Of a stretch of DNA of 64,000 bases, positions 23,310 through 35,013 are shown piece by piece (position 1 is the stretch's first letter; every line of letters begins with the position of its first letter). The DNA is from Antennarius striatus. Taxonomy: Eukaryota > Chordata > Actinopteri > Lophiiformes > Antennariidae. Below the pieces are notes generated by a model that saw nothing but the letters and a program-made list of their open reading frames with translations, was not told the DNA's origin and searched no databases. The stretch is from positions 18,524,501-18,588,500 of the forward strand of contig NC_090779.1 of the NCBI RefSeq assembly GCF_040054535.1. Reading direction: 5' to 3'. The translations under genes and the position numbers were made by a program.

Positions 23310-24900
23310 TGACTCTAACCACCCACCATCACAACGAACAAGGACACCCTCTGCCTTTCAGATCTGCAGCAATTTTTCAAGATGCATCCTTTAGAGGGCA
23401 GCAGAGGTTCACTCAGAGAGGATTGGTTGACACCATGCACAAAGGTTGAACAAAGCCTCTCTGATGTATTAGCTCCCCAAACTTGTCTTTCCCTTGCTTT
23501 CATAAATATTTTGTCATCCTCTCTCTTTAGGTCTGTGCTGTTTTTCCTATCAGCCACCGTTCAATCCCCCTGTCCCAGTTGCGGAGCAGGTATGAGATTG
23601 ACAGGTCCACTATATCTGGTTACAGGCTGTAATTAAAACTCATTTGGCTTTCTGATGGCATTTTCCGCCCCCCCTTCATCCTTTGCAATTAGTCAGTATT
23701 AGCTGACCTGACGTCTTGTATCAGATTGGGTTATTGAATGAAAAAGAGGTAAACAAGCAGAGGTACCAGTGGCATCACCCTGGGGTGACAGCCCCTCTAA
23801 ACCTGACACAGTTGCCAGACAGACTGAAATGAGAACGTTTAAAAAAAAAAACTGTCTCCCTCCCTATCTCATGCAGACACAAATGTGCTCACACACCCCG
23901 TCCACTGATTCCCGCGGTTGCTTTTGTGGATTACTGAAGCAGCCTGCGCAAGCAGAGTTGAAAGAAAGTTGAAGAAATTCCATAAAGATCACCATTATGC
24001 ACATATGCATACAAAACACATATAGTTGGCTCAGTTTTCTGACTTCGTCGATCGAGTAAACAGTGAGAGGTCCAGAGGTGACAATCGCTCATAGATAGCT
24101 CTTCATTTGTCCTCTCTCCTCTTAATCGTTTGCCCTTGATATTTGGACCACCTCACAAAACATTGGAACCCCTCTCTCTCTCTCTCAACCCCCACTCCCT
24201 TGCTTCCATCCTTCTGCGCAGGAGTCCAACTCCTCAAACTTTTGACGTTCCTGGAATAACCCCAGATGTTCAAAAATTTAGCAAAGCAGATGTTCTGACA
24301 CACTGCTCGTCTTTCTTTTTTTCTGTTAAGTTTATTGACTTTCTTTAAGTGAGTAGGAAAATGTCATGATAAAGCAAAGATGTGTAGAATATTCTTATAA
24401 CTTACAACATAATGGCATTATTGGTCATTATTGTGTATTAAAATCATCGCACATTGCGACTAGGAAGGAAGAATTGGTTTCAAATAGGTAGCTGATCCAC
24501 ACTAAAGGGTTACCCCAGATATGTCTTTCTGCTGAGATATGACTGATAGAATACAACCTACAGCCATGCTACTGGCTTTGTGAAGGTATGCTGAGCAGCA
24601 ATGCTTTGAATTAAAAATATGTAAAAAACTTGATGTTTCATATTCAGCGTGCTTTCCCTCTAAATGTGTTAAAAATTTGGTAAACACACAGTACAACTAT
24701 GGCTGCACTGTGTGTTTTTTGAAGACACCTTCAAGTATAGTTGAAGGTATCTTGTCCACAACCAAAGGGAATAGCTAGACAAACAATTTAATGCATAGAA
24801 ATGAATCATGTGCAAATCTTACGTTTCATCCAAATTCGGAAAACTTGCTGATAGTATAATGGGAATAGATTATAAAGGTCATTGGGATTAACCTGGAAAC
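23310..24900. other. no recognised gene
   Basis: No exon or element recognised. A short (CT)n stretch lies at 24171-24186. Confidence 0.45.
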
Positions 24901-24902
24901 AT

Positions 24903-24972
24903 TAGAATAGAATAGAATAGAATAGAATAGAATAGAATAGAATAGAATAGAATAGAATAGAATAGAATAGAA
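24903..24972. repeat. (TAGAA)n microsatellite, LINE tail
   Basis: Fourteen pentanucleotide units forming the 3' tail of the adjacent minus-strand LINE. Confidence 0.96.
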
Positions 24973-25862
24973 GGCCTTTAATGCCTTAAACACAAGTGTA
25001 CAATGAAATTCTTCGACAACTCTCTGTGCAAAAGGTTCAAGTATAAAGTAACCATAAATACAAAACAAGAAAAACAAAACAAAAAAAAAACAAGACACAG
25101 GTACAAAAAACAAGCAATTATGAGGATATATTTACATGAGCCTTCAAGATTGTAGGGTGTACTGTGCAGCAGAGGGCTCAGTAACAGCCATTGATACGAA
25201 GACATTGCACTGGGTTACTAACTGGGGTGGACTTCCAACATGTAAACCCTTACTTTTGGAATACTGTATTCAGTACTCTGATCGCGCTTGACTAAAACAT
25301 GTTGGTCAGTCTGGAGGTCAGCCTTGATGGACCTGTACCTCTGTCCAGAGGGCAGCAGGCTGTGGACGGGGTGTGAACAGTCACTGGTGATGCTTCTCTG
25401 GTATTGTAAATATCTGACAGAGAGGATAACTGTACACCTACGACCTTCTGCGCTGACTTGCTGACTCTTTCCAGAGCCTTTCTGTCAGCCTGAGAGCAGC
25501 TGTTAAACCACACCAGCATATTGTTGGTGAGGATGCTCTCCACAGAACACCTGTAGAAGGAATGCAGCAGGTCCTGGAACATGTTTACTCTTCTTAGGGA
25601 CCTTAGACAGTACAGGCGCTGTTGTGCCTTTTTCACCAGCTCATTGGTGTTAGTCCCCCATGCGGGGTCCTTTGAGATGTGTGTTCCCAGGAACTTGAAG
25701 TCACTGACCCGTTCCATCAGGTCGCCCCAGATTAGAAGAGGCGGGGGCGATCTTCCCTCTTCCTCCTGAAGTGCAGCACCATCTCCTTGGTTTTCGAGGA
25801 GTTCAATGCCAGGTTGTTGAGGGAGCACCAGGTGGTGAGGTTCAGGACCTCCTCCCTGGAGG
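24903..25862 (-). mobile_element. CR1/L2/Rex1-like LINE, 5'-truncated 3' end with ATTCT tail
   Basis: The minus-strand frame at 25828-25292 carries the C-terminal end of the reverse transcriptase ORF: FKFLGTHISKDPAWGTNTNE, LVKKAQQRLYCLRSLRRVNM, FYRCSVESILTNNMLVWFNS. A 3' UTR follows, ending ATTTCATTGTACACTTGTGT and a (TTCTA)n tail of about 14 units at 24903-24972. The tail at the 3' end in this orientation is typical of target-primed integration. The 5' part of the element is absent. Confidence 0.88.
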
Positions 25863-25869
25863 CTGACTC

Positions 25870-28800
25870 AAGGATTAATTAAAGGAATTGATCAGCTGTA
25901 ATTTTGGTAGGATTCACTGACTGACTGAAGTACCACATGACATCACCATCCCCAAATATCAGCACAACAAAGGCAGACATATCCCGGTTTCCATTCCTTA
26001 GGATAAAAATCAGGTGATCCTACATTTGCCAGCCGAAAATAGCAGTTCCCCATTGACCGGTTGAATCCAGGATCTTTCAAACTTTTCTGACGGGTGAGAA
26101 ACTCTGAAATTTTTTAATTTTATATTCTGGAATGATCCCTTAGGGGAAATTAATAGCACACTCTAGTATTAATAATTCACACATTCATATATATTAATGT
26201 GTACAGGCCCTGAACACACAAACACAAACAAAGGGGCCTGTACATGTTACAGGTCCAGACATTGGATCCCGTAGGCAGATAAAAGTAAATGGAAGGAATA
26301 ATGAGAACAGGCAACGTGTGTTGTCAGTTCAGCTTCTCTCATTAGAATTTATTTACCATTAACCTAAATATCTCTTTCCTTTTTTCCCCCAAAATATTCG
26401 CAAATAATGAAAATGAAAAACATTTCTGTCGTTTCCCACCTTGAAATAAAACATACATTTTCCATTCATCCATGAAATTGATACTGAAATCACAGCAATA
26501 CTGTACTAATAAATCCTCCTTCAGTCCATAAACTGAGCTGTTTTAGTGTACTTAACAACTACCAAAAATACAAATTTAATATTCATCCAAAATGTAAAAG
26601 TGCTGGGCACTTATGTTTCATTTTGTTTTCATATGACTTACGGTGCAAAACAAAAAGTGACATTAACTGGCATTAGTCTAGTAAGAATATAAGCTGAAGA
26701 CTGGCTAAGTGCTTTTCTCCTTTTCTCATATAAAATAATAGAAATATTCAAATGTGCACTAAAATGAAATGCAACGTAAAATGTAAAACTCAATGTACTG
26801 GAGCCTTGAGCTAGCCTATTAATAAAAACATAAGACTGGTCTCAACCCGGTCGCAGTGTGACATCAGCGTTACAGAAGGTGCCATTTTAAGTGACTGCAA
26901 CACTACAGAAGCAGCAGTTTCTCCACTTTCCTAACATGTAAATGCGGCATTCATTCTCACAGCATCACTCTAACATATAATATAAATGTTAAACAACACG
27001 TATGTGCATTAATACTGGTTTTGCAACTTTACAAACCTGTAAATGGAAGGAATAATGAGGACAGGCAACGTTGTTTGTTGTCAGTTCAGCTTCTCTCATT
27101 AGAATGAGAAAGTAGCGAAAGTCTGCGAACAAGAGAGTCCAAAGGGAAAACAACGAATGCTCTGAACCTGCTGGCAGCACTAAGGTGCTGTAGATTTCAA
27201 ATATATACATATGTACATGGGGGGTGAAATGTATTTGGTCATCAAGCCAAAACTCAGACAACTCTTATAGAGTAGTTTTCTCTTACTTGACAAAGCTCCT
27301 GTTTAGCTACAGAAACATATTCACAAGATGAGGAGGAAAGACCTTAATGTGTGAAATTGTGTGATTTAAATGGTTCTCATGAAAGCAGAGAAAGATCAGA
27401 AACTTTTCCCCTAATTCATATTGGTTAAAGAATGTTCTATGATCATTTGCAAAGTCGTGCTGCTAATTTAAGTCTTATTAACAGCTCACAGGTGTGTTAT
27501 TCATACTCCATCTCAAGTTGAAACCTCCCAATGGCACAAGAGACAAACATTTTTAATTAATTTTAGCTTGCCTCCTGAAAAGATTCCTTTATCTGATGAA
27601 ATATATAACACATGCAGAGACATTTTCTTCTTACTTTCCTTCTTACGCAGACACTATCGAATGAGTCAATAGCTTTTACGGTGCACAGCTTGTCTTTTAC
27701 AGTCACTGCATGCATCCTAGCGACCCATTAGAACCACAGACCTCCACAGTTTCAATCTTGCCTGTACATCCACAAAGCTATCTTCAAAATCAGTTTACTC
27801 TGTTTCCCCCCCCCCAGATTAGCTCACACTGCAGCCTCTCACACTCCCTCTGTCTCAACTGTGTGTCTGCCTCCCCTCATCTAGACGCACACAGCAGTTG
27901 CAGAGTTGCATATTGAAAGGATATGCGGTCTCACTTCATGAAGCTGTGACTCTCATTTAAATGGATGCAACAGCTGAACTGACACGCAAGCTTTGCCTCG
28001 GGAATCCATGCTGCTCTTGCAACAGGAGAGAGGGGAGAATGGAAGCTGACAACAGTGTGACAAATTGCATTTTCTTATTTTTTCATTCTGCTGATTTATT
28101 CCTTCCCTCTCCCACCCATCAACACCCTTCTACCTTCTACCTACAGCCACTCCCCCATCCTGCTTCTCATCTTGTCTATCCTCCAGCGCACAGGGCCTAT
28201 ATCAGCCGTAATGTGGAAGGCTAATTGGCCATGCTGTGCCAATAGGTTAGATAAAGACAATGCCAGTGGTAGGATAGAGGGTGACAACTCGAACAACTTT
28301 TGCCAAATGACCACCTGCTTACCCTCTGCTGCTTTTCTTGTGATCTGAAATCTTCCCCATTGAGTCTTCTGTTTGGGCACCATGAAGAGAAAAGAAATTT
28401 TTCACACAGACATTTTGAAGCAGTCATTGACACCTTTTGTGCTTTTCAATTACTTAGGGGTCACACCCTGATACGACATGCCATTACAAAGCTGAGATGA
28501 TTTGCATTTACAGGATGAGCTGGACAAAAATAAGCGTGATAAATTGTTCTCTGTGATGGATTGCCTGTCTCAAGTAATTTTCAAGGCAAGTTGATTTTCA
28601 TAACGAAATGGATGAATATCACTTTGCCAACATTCACCACACTTCTTGGTTTGAGTTATGTATGTGTTATCGTTAGTATGTATAAAAACAGGCTAGCCTC
28701 ATGTAGTGGTGTTTTCTTTGTACTTGCTTGTGGGGGCTCTCTTAGTGAACAAACTTTATCTTGACTTTACCAAATAAAACTGCAAACCCTCCACCAGTCC

Positions 28801-29330
28801 TCCGGTCTTAGCATGCTGAAGGGTCTGGCACGCTTCTGCAGATAAGGGAGACAGAGAAACCAATAGTTTTACCAAAAATGCTGTTATAATTAATTCTCTC
28901 CATGGAACCAACCTGAAATACTCTCACTATGTTTACTATTGAGAGATAATTAGATGCTATATCATCACGCCATACACCTGTATCCATGAGTTTAATAGTA
29001 TCATAATGATTATTTGCATCAATGTCAGGATGCTTACTCAACAGGATGCCCATTCAAACCTTTTTTTTTTTTTCATTTTCAGAGGACTTGCTGCAGATAC
29101 TCCAGTTTTTGTCAGCAAATGTCATGTGACGGTGTGGCTTTTCATTGGACTGAAAATAAACAGGTTTAATGCACGGTTTTGTGTACAAGCTCGTAAAGAA
29201 TCTATTTATTTATTCAAACAGCTAATGAAAAGACCTTTCCATGTCAGCTGTGCCCTCTTGGAACCATTAAATTTTTGTTCCAGCCAGAATAGTAAACTGA
29301 CCTTTGGCAAGTGTGACTTTTTCAGATAGT
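25870..29330. other. no recognised gene
   Basis: A 3.4-kb stretch without coding homology. The phrase AATGGAAGGAATAATGAG with ACAGGCAACG and GTTGTCAGTTCAGCTTCTCT occurs twice (near 26290-26345 and 27042-27105), so a short direct repeat is present about 750 bp apart. Confidence 0.5.
26288..27105. repeat. short direct repeat pair, about 55 bp each
   Basis: 26288-26346 and 27042-27103 share AATGGAAGGAATAATGAG, ACAGGCAACGT and TTGTCAGTTCAGCTTCTCTC, followed by ATTAGAAT. They are separated by about 700 bp of unrelated sequence. Could be a segmental duplication or the ends of an unrecognised element. Confidence 0.7.
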
Positions 29331-29334
29331 GATT

Positions 29335-29530
29335 GAATACACTACAAAATCTACTGAACTCCAACCAAGGCTAAAGCTCCTAAAAACATGCTTTGAAATG
29401 CATTTACCTCTGCCTTGCCAAAAAGGTTATGTTTTCACCCACACCCATTGTTTGTAGGTTTGTCAGCAGGTTTACATAAAGAAACAAACAAAACAAACAA
29501 ACAAACAAACTGAAAACAGATTTGGATCAA
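29335..29530 (-). repeat. interspersed repeat, copy 2 (with AAAC stretch)
   Basis: Second copy of the family at 22020. It contains CAACCAAGGCTAAAGCT, AAAAAGGTTATGTTTTCACC, GTTTGTAGGTTTGTCAGCAG and an (AAAC)n stretch at 29483-29512. Confidence 0.55.
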
Positions 29531-29654
29531 TCAGTATGGTGTTTTTGAAATAAAATATGATATAAAAGTCTGATATGATGGCATATTCAGTAAAGTACTT
29601 CTCCCACATTGCCTGAAGAAAAATGATGAAAACTGAACATAGTTACTCCTAACG

Positions 29655-30705
29655 TAGCTGTGCCGGTCTTAAGCCCTTCCGGACATAGAGAGTTGTGTCA
29701 GGAAGGGCATCCGACATAAAACTTTTGCAAAATCAAACATGCAAATCAAATCTATGACTTCCATAATGGAAGGAAAGTGTGTTCGTAGGAAGAGAGAGAA
29801 GATGAACGCCAAGAGTATAGGACTGAGAGTAGGGATGTTGAATGTGTGTGCAGGAGACCAGGTGGAAAGGTAGCAAGGCTAGAAGTTTAGGAGCAAGGCT
29901 CAAGTTGTTCTATCATCGTGCAGATAGGAGGAGAAATGGAGTAGGAGTTATCTTGAAGGAGGAGTTTGTTAGGAATTTCCTGGAGGTAAAAAGAGTGTCA
30001 GATAGAGTGATGAGTCTGAAGCTAGAAATCGAAGGTGTGATGTTCAACGTTGTTAGTGGGTATGCTCCACAGGTAAGATGTGAGCTGGAGGAGAAGGAGA
30101 CATTCTGGTTGGACTTTGATGAAGTGATGCAGAGCATACCTACAAGTGGGAGAGTTGTCATTGGTGCAGACTTCAATGGACATGTTGGTGCAGGAAACAG
30201 AGGTGATGAGGAGGCTATGGACAGGTTTGGTGTCCAGGAGAGGAACGCAGAAGGACAGATGGTGGTTGACTTTGCAAATGGGATGGAAATGGCTATAGTG
30301 ACTACTTTTTTTCCAGAGGACAGGAAAGGGTGACTTATAAGAGTGGAGGTAGGAGCCCACAGGTAGCCTACATCTTGTGTAGATGGTGTAATCTGAAGGA
30401 GATCAGTGACTGCAAAGTAGTGGTAAGCAAGAGTGTAGCCAAACAGTACAGGATGGTTTATTGTATGAGGAAGTCTGGAGTGGCAGACAGGTATGGTAGG
30501 TAGCAAAATTGAAGATGCTGAGGTTCTCTTTGGGAGTGGCCAGGATGGATAGAATAAGGAATAACTATATCAGAGGGACAACACATGTTAGAGGTTTTGG
30601 AGATAAAGTCAGAGATGCCAGACTGAGATGGTTTGGACATGTCCAGAGGAGAGATAGTGAATATATTGGTAGAAGGATACTAACATGTGTTAGGTTATAA
30701 AGGTA
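29655..30705 (+). mobile_element. RTE-like LINE with internal deletion
   Basis: The 5' UTR block (GTTGTGTCAGGAAGGGCATC) is followed by an endonuclease (APE) frame at 29842-30333: CVQETRWKGSKARSLGA, RRRNGVGVILKEEFVRNF, VVSGYAPQ and VVIGADFNGHVG. These carry the family Glu, Asp and Asn positions (QET, ADFNGH). After 30468 it jumps to the extreme C-terminus (DARLRWFGHVQRRDSEYIGR at 30612-30670), so the reverse transcriptase is deleted. RTE-type LINEs with this endonuclease are widespread in fish. Confidence 0.88.
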
Positions 30706-30895
30706 GCTATAAGTAAATTTGTTTATTAGCCAGAAAATTCCATCCACCATCTGCTCACTCATTTGTAATCCAGGTATGTGGTTCGAGACTTGCACATATT
30801 TAAATATTGCCTTGCATACATGATGACCTCCAGACTACAAAGCACCAATGAATTTCAAATAAGCTTGCAAAGAACATAAACTGTTTGTCTTTATT

Positions 30896-31018
30896 GTGGC
30901 CCCATGATGTGCTGGCAATGCATTCAGGGCATACCATGCCTCTCACCCGTAGCCAGCTGGCATAGGCTCCAGCAAACCTGTGACCTGCAAGGAGGAAAAG
31001 CGGCTGTATAGATAAGAT
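30896..31018 (+). mobile_element. tRNA-derived SINE, 3' part only
   Basis: Contains the tail-side block AGCTGGCATAGGCTCCAGCA, then CCTGTGACC and GAAAAGCGGC, shared with the SINE copies at 45.2 and 47.2 kb. The tRNA-like head is missing. Confidence 0.6.
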
Positions 31019-31019
31019 G

Positions 31020-32110
31020 ATTATGGTCGTCTCGTTTTCAAGAAAATGGATATATTATGTAAGCATAACCTATTTATTTATTGGTAATTAGAGGAAATTA
31101 GGCAATTATGCAGTCCATGCAGTAAAACTGTGGGCATATTTCTGATCATTTGATCACTGTATCAAGGACGACTTGTAATAACAGTAGTTTTGTGTTACTT
31201 CCCAGAGCACATAACTTAGTGTCTGTAGAAAGGTGTTCTGAGGTGAGTGTGACCTGTAATTCATCACCTGTAATTTCTTTCTCTCCTTCACTCACCTTCT
31301 CTTTCAACTGAGAGAACGCCTTCTCTCTATTTCTACTCCATCTCAGCCACTCCTTTCTCTCTCTATTTCATTCCTTTCATCCATCTCATTGCTGTGGTCA
31401 GTTAGTGCAACTCCAGATGAGCAACGAGAAGAAACCATTGATCACATCATCTTTTTACACGCCTCGAAATACCTGGCTGCTCATTCTACACATGCAAAGT
31501 GTCTGGAGGTGTCCACAAATACATGCATACACACAATGGGTTTAAAATCAATCAATGTAGATAGCAATGAAGAGGCAGACAGATGTATGGATTCAGCAAA
31601 GCCAATTCATGTATTATACATGTTGTTGCTTATTAACCATCTAGCAGCTGCAACTCTTCGTTTGTTCTTAATTTTTCCCCCCTCTCTATCTCACCCTTGA
31701 TGTCTGTTTTTACAAAATGTATGAAGGAAACTTTGATTAGCCTTGAGGTGTTCAGGTGCATCTTGACAGATTGGCACTGAGTCAAGATTAATTTGCATCA
31801 CGAAGACCCTCATCACCAGCATGTCCCAAAGTGCTTCACAAATAAACAATAACAAAATAAATCCACAAGGAGAGAATGAATAAAATTGACAGAGATAGCA
31901 GCAAACTTTTTCTAAGAGGCTGTAGCACATGCTCAAATGGCAGCTGGTGAAAACCTTGTAGCTGTAAAATAATATTAGTAATATTATAATTACAACTTTA
32001 TTTGTTTGTACTTTTCTGAACGAGTTTGGAAAGTAGTTCAAATAACTGTGAAAGAAAAAGACAGTAGATAAAAACAAAAGAGATGGAGGGTCCCAGATAA
32101 ATCTGGAATG
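31020..32110. other. no recognised gene
   Basis: No coding homology seen; short CT-rich tract near 31270-31370. Confidence 0.45.
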
Positions 32111-32117
32111 ACTGTTC

Positions 32118-32160
32118 TTCTTCTTCCAGCTTTTCCCTTCAGGGGTGCTCTGACCTACTG
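32118..32160 (-). mobile_element. RTE-like LINE 3' end, tiny fragment
   Basis: TTCTTCTTC then GCTTTTCCCTTCAGGGGT is the reverse complement of the 3' terminus seen at 33955-33985 and 59510-59545. It abuts the palindrome-rich repeat copy that starts at 32166. Confidence 0.55.
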
Positions 32161-32165
32161 CCATT

Positions 32166-32445
32166 GATCAAAGCACTAGCTTTGATTTATGGTCTTACTC
32201 ACACTGGTCTTCTCCCTTGTCTTTCTATATTATCCGGTTCCAGAGTTCACAAAAGTAGAAATTTGACCTTGACCTAGTTTTCTCAAGGTCAAGGTCATCA
32301 TCTCATTTTCATCGCCTTTGCCGCCTGAGTAATGTGCTTTTTGTTTCATCTTTCTATCTGCAATGATTGGGAAGATATTTAGTGGACTAACAAATGGACA
32401 AACAAACATAATTTCAATATATCACTGCTTTGAAGCGGGATGTAA
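32166..32445 (+). repeat. palindrome-rich repeat family, copy 1 (5'-truncated)
   Basis: Begins GATCAAAGCACTAGCTTTGA (9-bp arms) and contains ATTTGACCTTGACCTAG, CAAGGTCAAGGTCAT, TTTGTTTCATCTTTCTATCT and a 3' end GCTTTGAAGCGGGATGTAA. It aligns in order with copies at 48.9 and 50.8 kb. The family is not identified. Confidence 0.75.
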
Positions 32446-33280
32446 AAATGATAAAGATCCTTAAATAGCAAAAGGCACCACTTCAGTTGGTTGCTGAGTT
32501 CAGAGTTTCAACAACAACAACAAAAAAACATTCCTTGATCTATAGACGGGGGATAAGAATATTGACAACTGAGGTATTTTAATATCAAAGCAGCTGACTA
32601 AAAGGTCAAAGGAACTTCACCTTTTCTCATACAAAGGCACGTTACAGAAGGTTGCTTTATCAAAATTAGCTGAAGAACCATGTAGATACCCATATCAAAA
32701 GGAAGCGCAAGCAAACTCCACACAGGAAGGCCCCAGTTGGCTTGCATGTTTGACCTCAGATGCTTTTTGCTATGAGAAGACAGTGCTAACCTCTATGCAG
32801 TATCTAATTGCTTTAACTATTACCTTAAATGTCTGTGACTCTAGGTCTTGTCTTTTTCTTCATCGTTCCTTTATATTGCTTCACCACCCCATAATTCACT
32901 GTGCCTACAGGAATTCATACAGCCTCTCCTTACTCCTCTGCCTGCTTTTATATTTATGTCCTCTCCTTATGCCAGTGAGCCCTGATGGTTTTACATTTCA
33001 TTGAGATTCCAGTTCTATCAGACACAGAATACATTAACATTAGACAAATATTGCATAGAACACCAGGAGAACACGGTCACCTTTCAATACTTACATATAT
33101 GTTGGTCATCAAAAGTATTCTCAGAAATCTGCACAACACTATCTGTGCTCTCTCCCTTTCGCATCAGAACTGCTCACTTTGCATTGTAAATTGCTTCGAA
33201 CATCAGCTATATAACAGAAAAGGATAATTGAATATAGTAAAACAGGTTTTCATGATATTTCTCATTTACTGTATATATTC
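32446..33280. other. no recognised gene
   Basis: Only short open frames; no family recognised. Confidence 0.4.
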
Positions 33281-33284
33281 CAGC

Positions 33285-33545
33285 AAGAGCGGGCTCTGTG
33301 ATTGGTCTGAGCCTGAACTCTGTCGAGACACTTCTGGGGAGCAGAACCATGGCTAAAGTCAGGGCTATCATGAACAACACCAGCCACCCCCTACACACCA
33401 CCTTCTCCCAGCAGAGAAGCACCTTCAGCAGCAGACTGCTGTCACACAGCGCCTCCACAGAGAGGCTGAGGTCCTCCTTTGTGCCCCGTCCCATCAGGGG
33501 GTACAATGACTCTCACAGGAGGAGCAGGGGGGAAGTGGCGAGGTG
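33285..33545 (+). mobile_element. CR1/L2/Rex1-like LINE, C-terminal ORF end
   Basis: Open frame encoding SRTMAKVRAIMNNTSHPLHT, then RSTFSSRLLSHSASTERLRS and SFVPRPIRGYNDSH. This is the typical C-terminus (SHPLH then R-SF-P-AI-YN) of this LINE group. 5'-truncated. Confidence 0.8.
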
Positions 33546-33654
33546 AGCACGGGGTTGAATGGATTTAATTTAATTTTATACTGTTTAGTGTAGTGTATGT
33601 CTTGTGGTATGTCCTGTGATGTCAGTATTACTTTTTCTCCTGGTGTTTATCCAG

Positions 33655-33795
<141 letters not shown>

Positions 33796-33796
33796 G

Positions 33797-33992
33797 CATT
33801 GGTAGAAGGATGCTGGGTTTTGAACTGCCAGACAGGAGGCCTAGAGGAAGACCAAAGAGGAGGTTTATGGGTGTAGTGAAAGAGGACATGAAGGTAGTTG
33901 GTGTGAGAGAAGAGGATGCAGAAGACGGTTAGATGGAGGAAACGGATTCACTGTGGCGACCCCTGAAGGGGAAAGCCAAAAGAAAAAGAAGT
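33797..33992 (+). mobile_element. RTE-like LINE, 3' end
   Basis: Reads [40 protein letters not shown] and AEDG, then the 3' UTR GGCGACCCCTGAAGGGGAAA and an A/G-rich tail. It continues the family seen truncated at 30.7 kb. Confidence 0.85.
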
Positions 33993-33999
33993 AGTTATG

Positions 34000-34600
34000 T
34001 ACATCAAACATTTACAGTATTTGTGTTTTACAAACACGTGTGCTGATGATGTCGTGTTAACAACGACCAGAAATCACTCTCTAACCAGAAAGTGTGAGTG
34101 AAAGGAGAAGTAAGGCAGCCGTTTGTTGTAAAATTTGTTGTTTTTCAATCAGGTGCTAAAGAACACACAACATCATCAGAGCAGGACTAAATGCTGACAT
34201 CAATGAGTCAAAGCAGTACATAAGCAGAGAGTAGAGTGAAAACACAGGACTGACACTGCCATAGAAATGTGCCAGTCAAGGCAAGATATTAAGAACTAGG
34301 CCTCATCTGTGAGGCCGTTGCCGCATGAGTTCAACATATCTTATAATCCCATTGATTTCCGCAACAGAGTCCTCTTTAAAGACTTCCCTGCTTCCATAGT
34401 AATGTCCACACCCATAGCAAAAGTGAGGAAAATCCTGCAGTCGGTGAATATAAACAATATAGCCAACCTACTAACAGCCCTGGCTCTGAATTGAAAGCAT
34501 GACAATCAGCGAGCTGATGGTAGCAGACATTGTTACCATATTTTTCTCATAGGAGGATGTTCTATCATTCCTCCACCTTTAAAGTGTCTGCAGAGTCTAC
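34000..34600. other. no recognised gene
   Basis: A 61-codon frame at 34309-34494 has no recognisable motif; possibly an upstream part of the degraded LINE that follows. Confidence 0.4.
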
Positions 34601-34990
34601 TTGAAATGACCACCACCCTTTGACACTCTCAAACAAATGCATGCTTTTTGCGACCAGCATATCATCAACAAAACCCCATCCAGACTAGACCCTTACCGGT
34701 TTGCATTCAGAACCAAAAGATCCACAGAGGATATCATGTTCCCTGCCTTCCTCTCAGTCTCCACACACTTTAAAAATGACACCTACATCTAACAGAATAC
34801 TGTTAGTTGATTTCAGCTCAGCATTCAATACAATCTCCCCTATGAAGCAGTTTGAAATACAGCACTTCAGGCTTGAATGCCACACTGAACCCAACAGGGT
34901 ATTGGGCATCCTCACAAACAGACCCCAGAATGGGGGAACTGTGAGTACAAACTCCTCCAGACCTGGCGCTTACAGAGTATAACCATGGCT
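34600..34990 (+). mobile_element. CR1/L2/Rex1-like LINE reverse transcriptase, degraded
   Basis: Contains DPYRFAFRTKRSTEDIMFPA and, one frame over, ILLVDFSSAFNTISPMK, which is reverse transcriptase motif A (DFSSAFNTI). Several frame breaks are present. The fragment stops just before the hAT insertion at 35014. Confidence 0.75.
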
Positions 34991-35013
34991 GCAATATCAG
35001 AGTAGATAGATAC

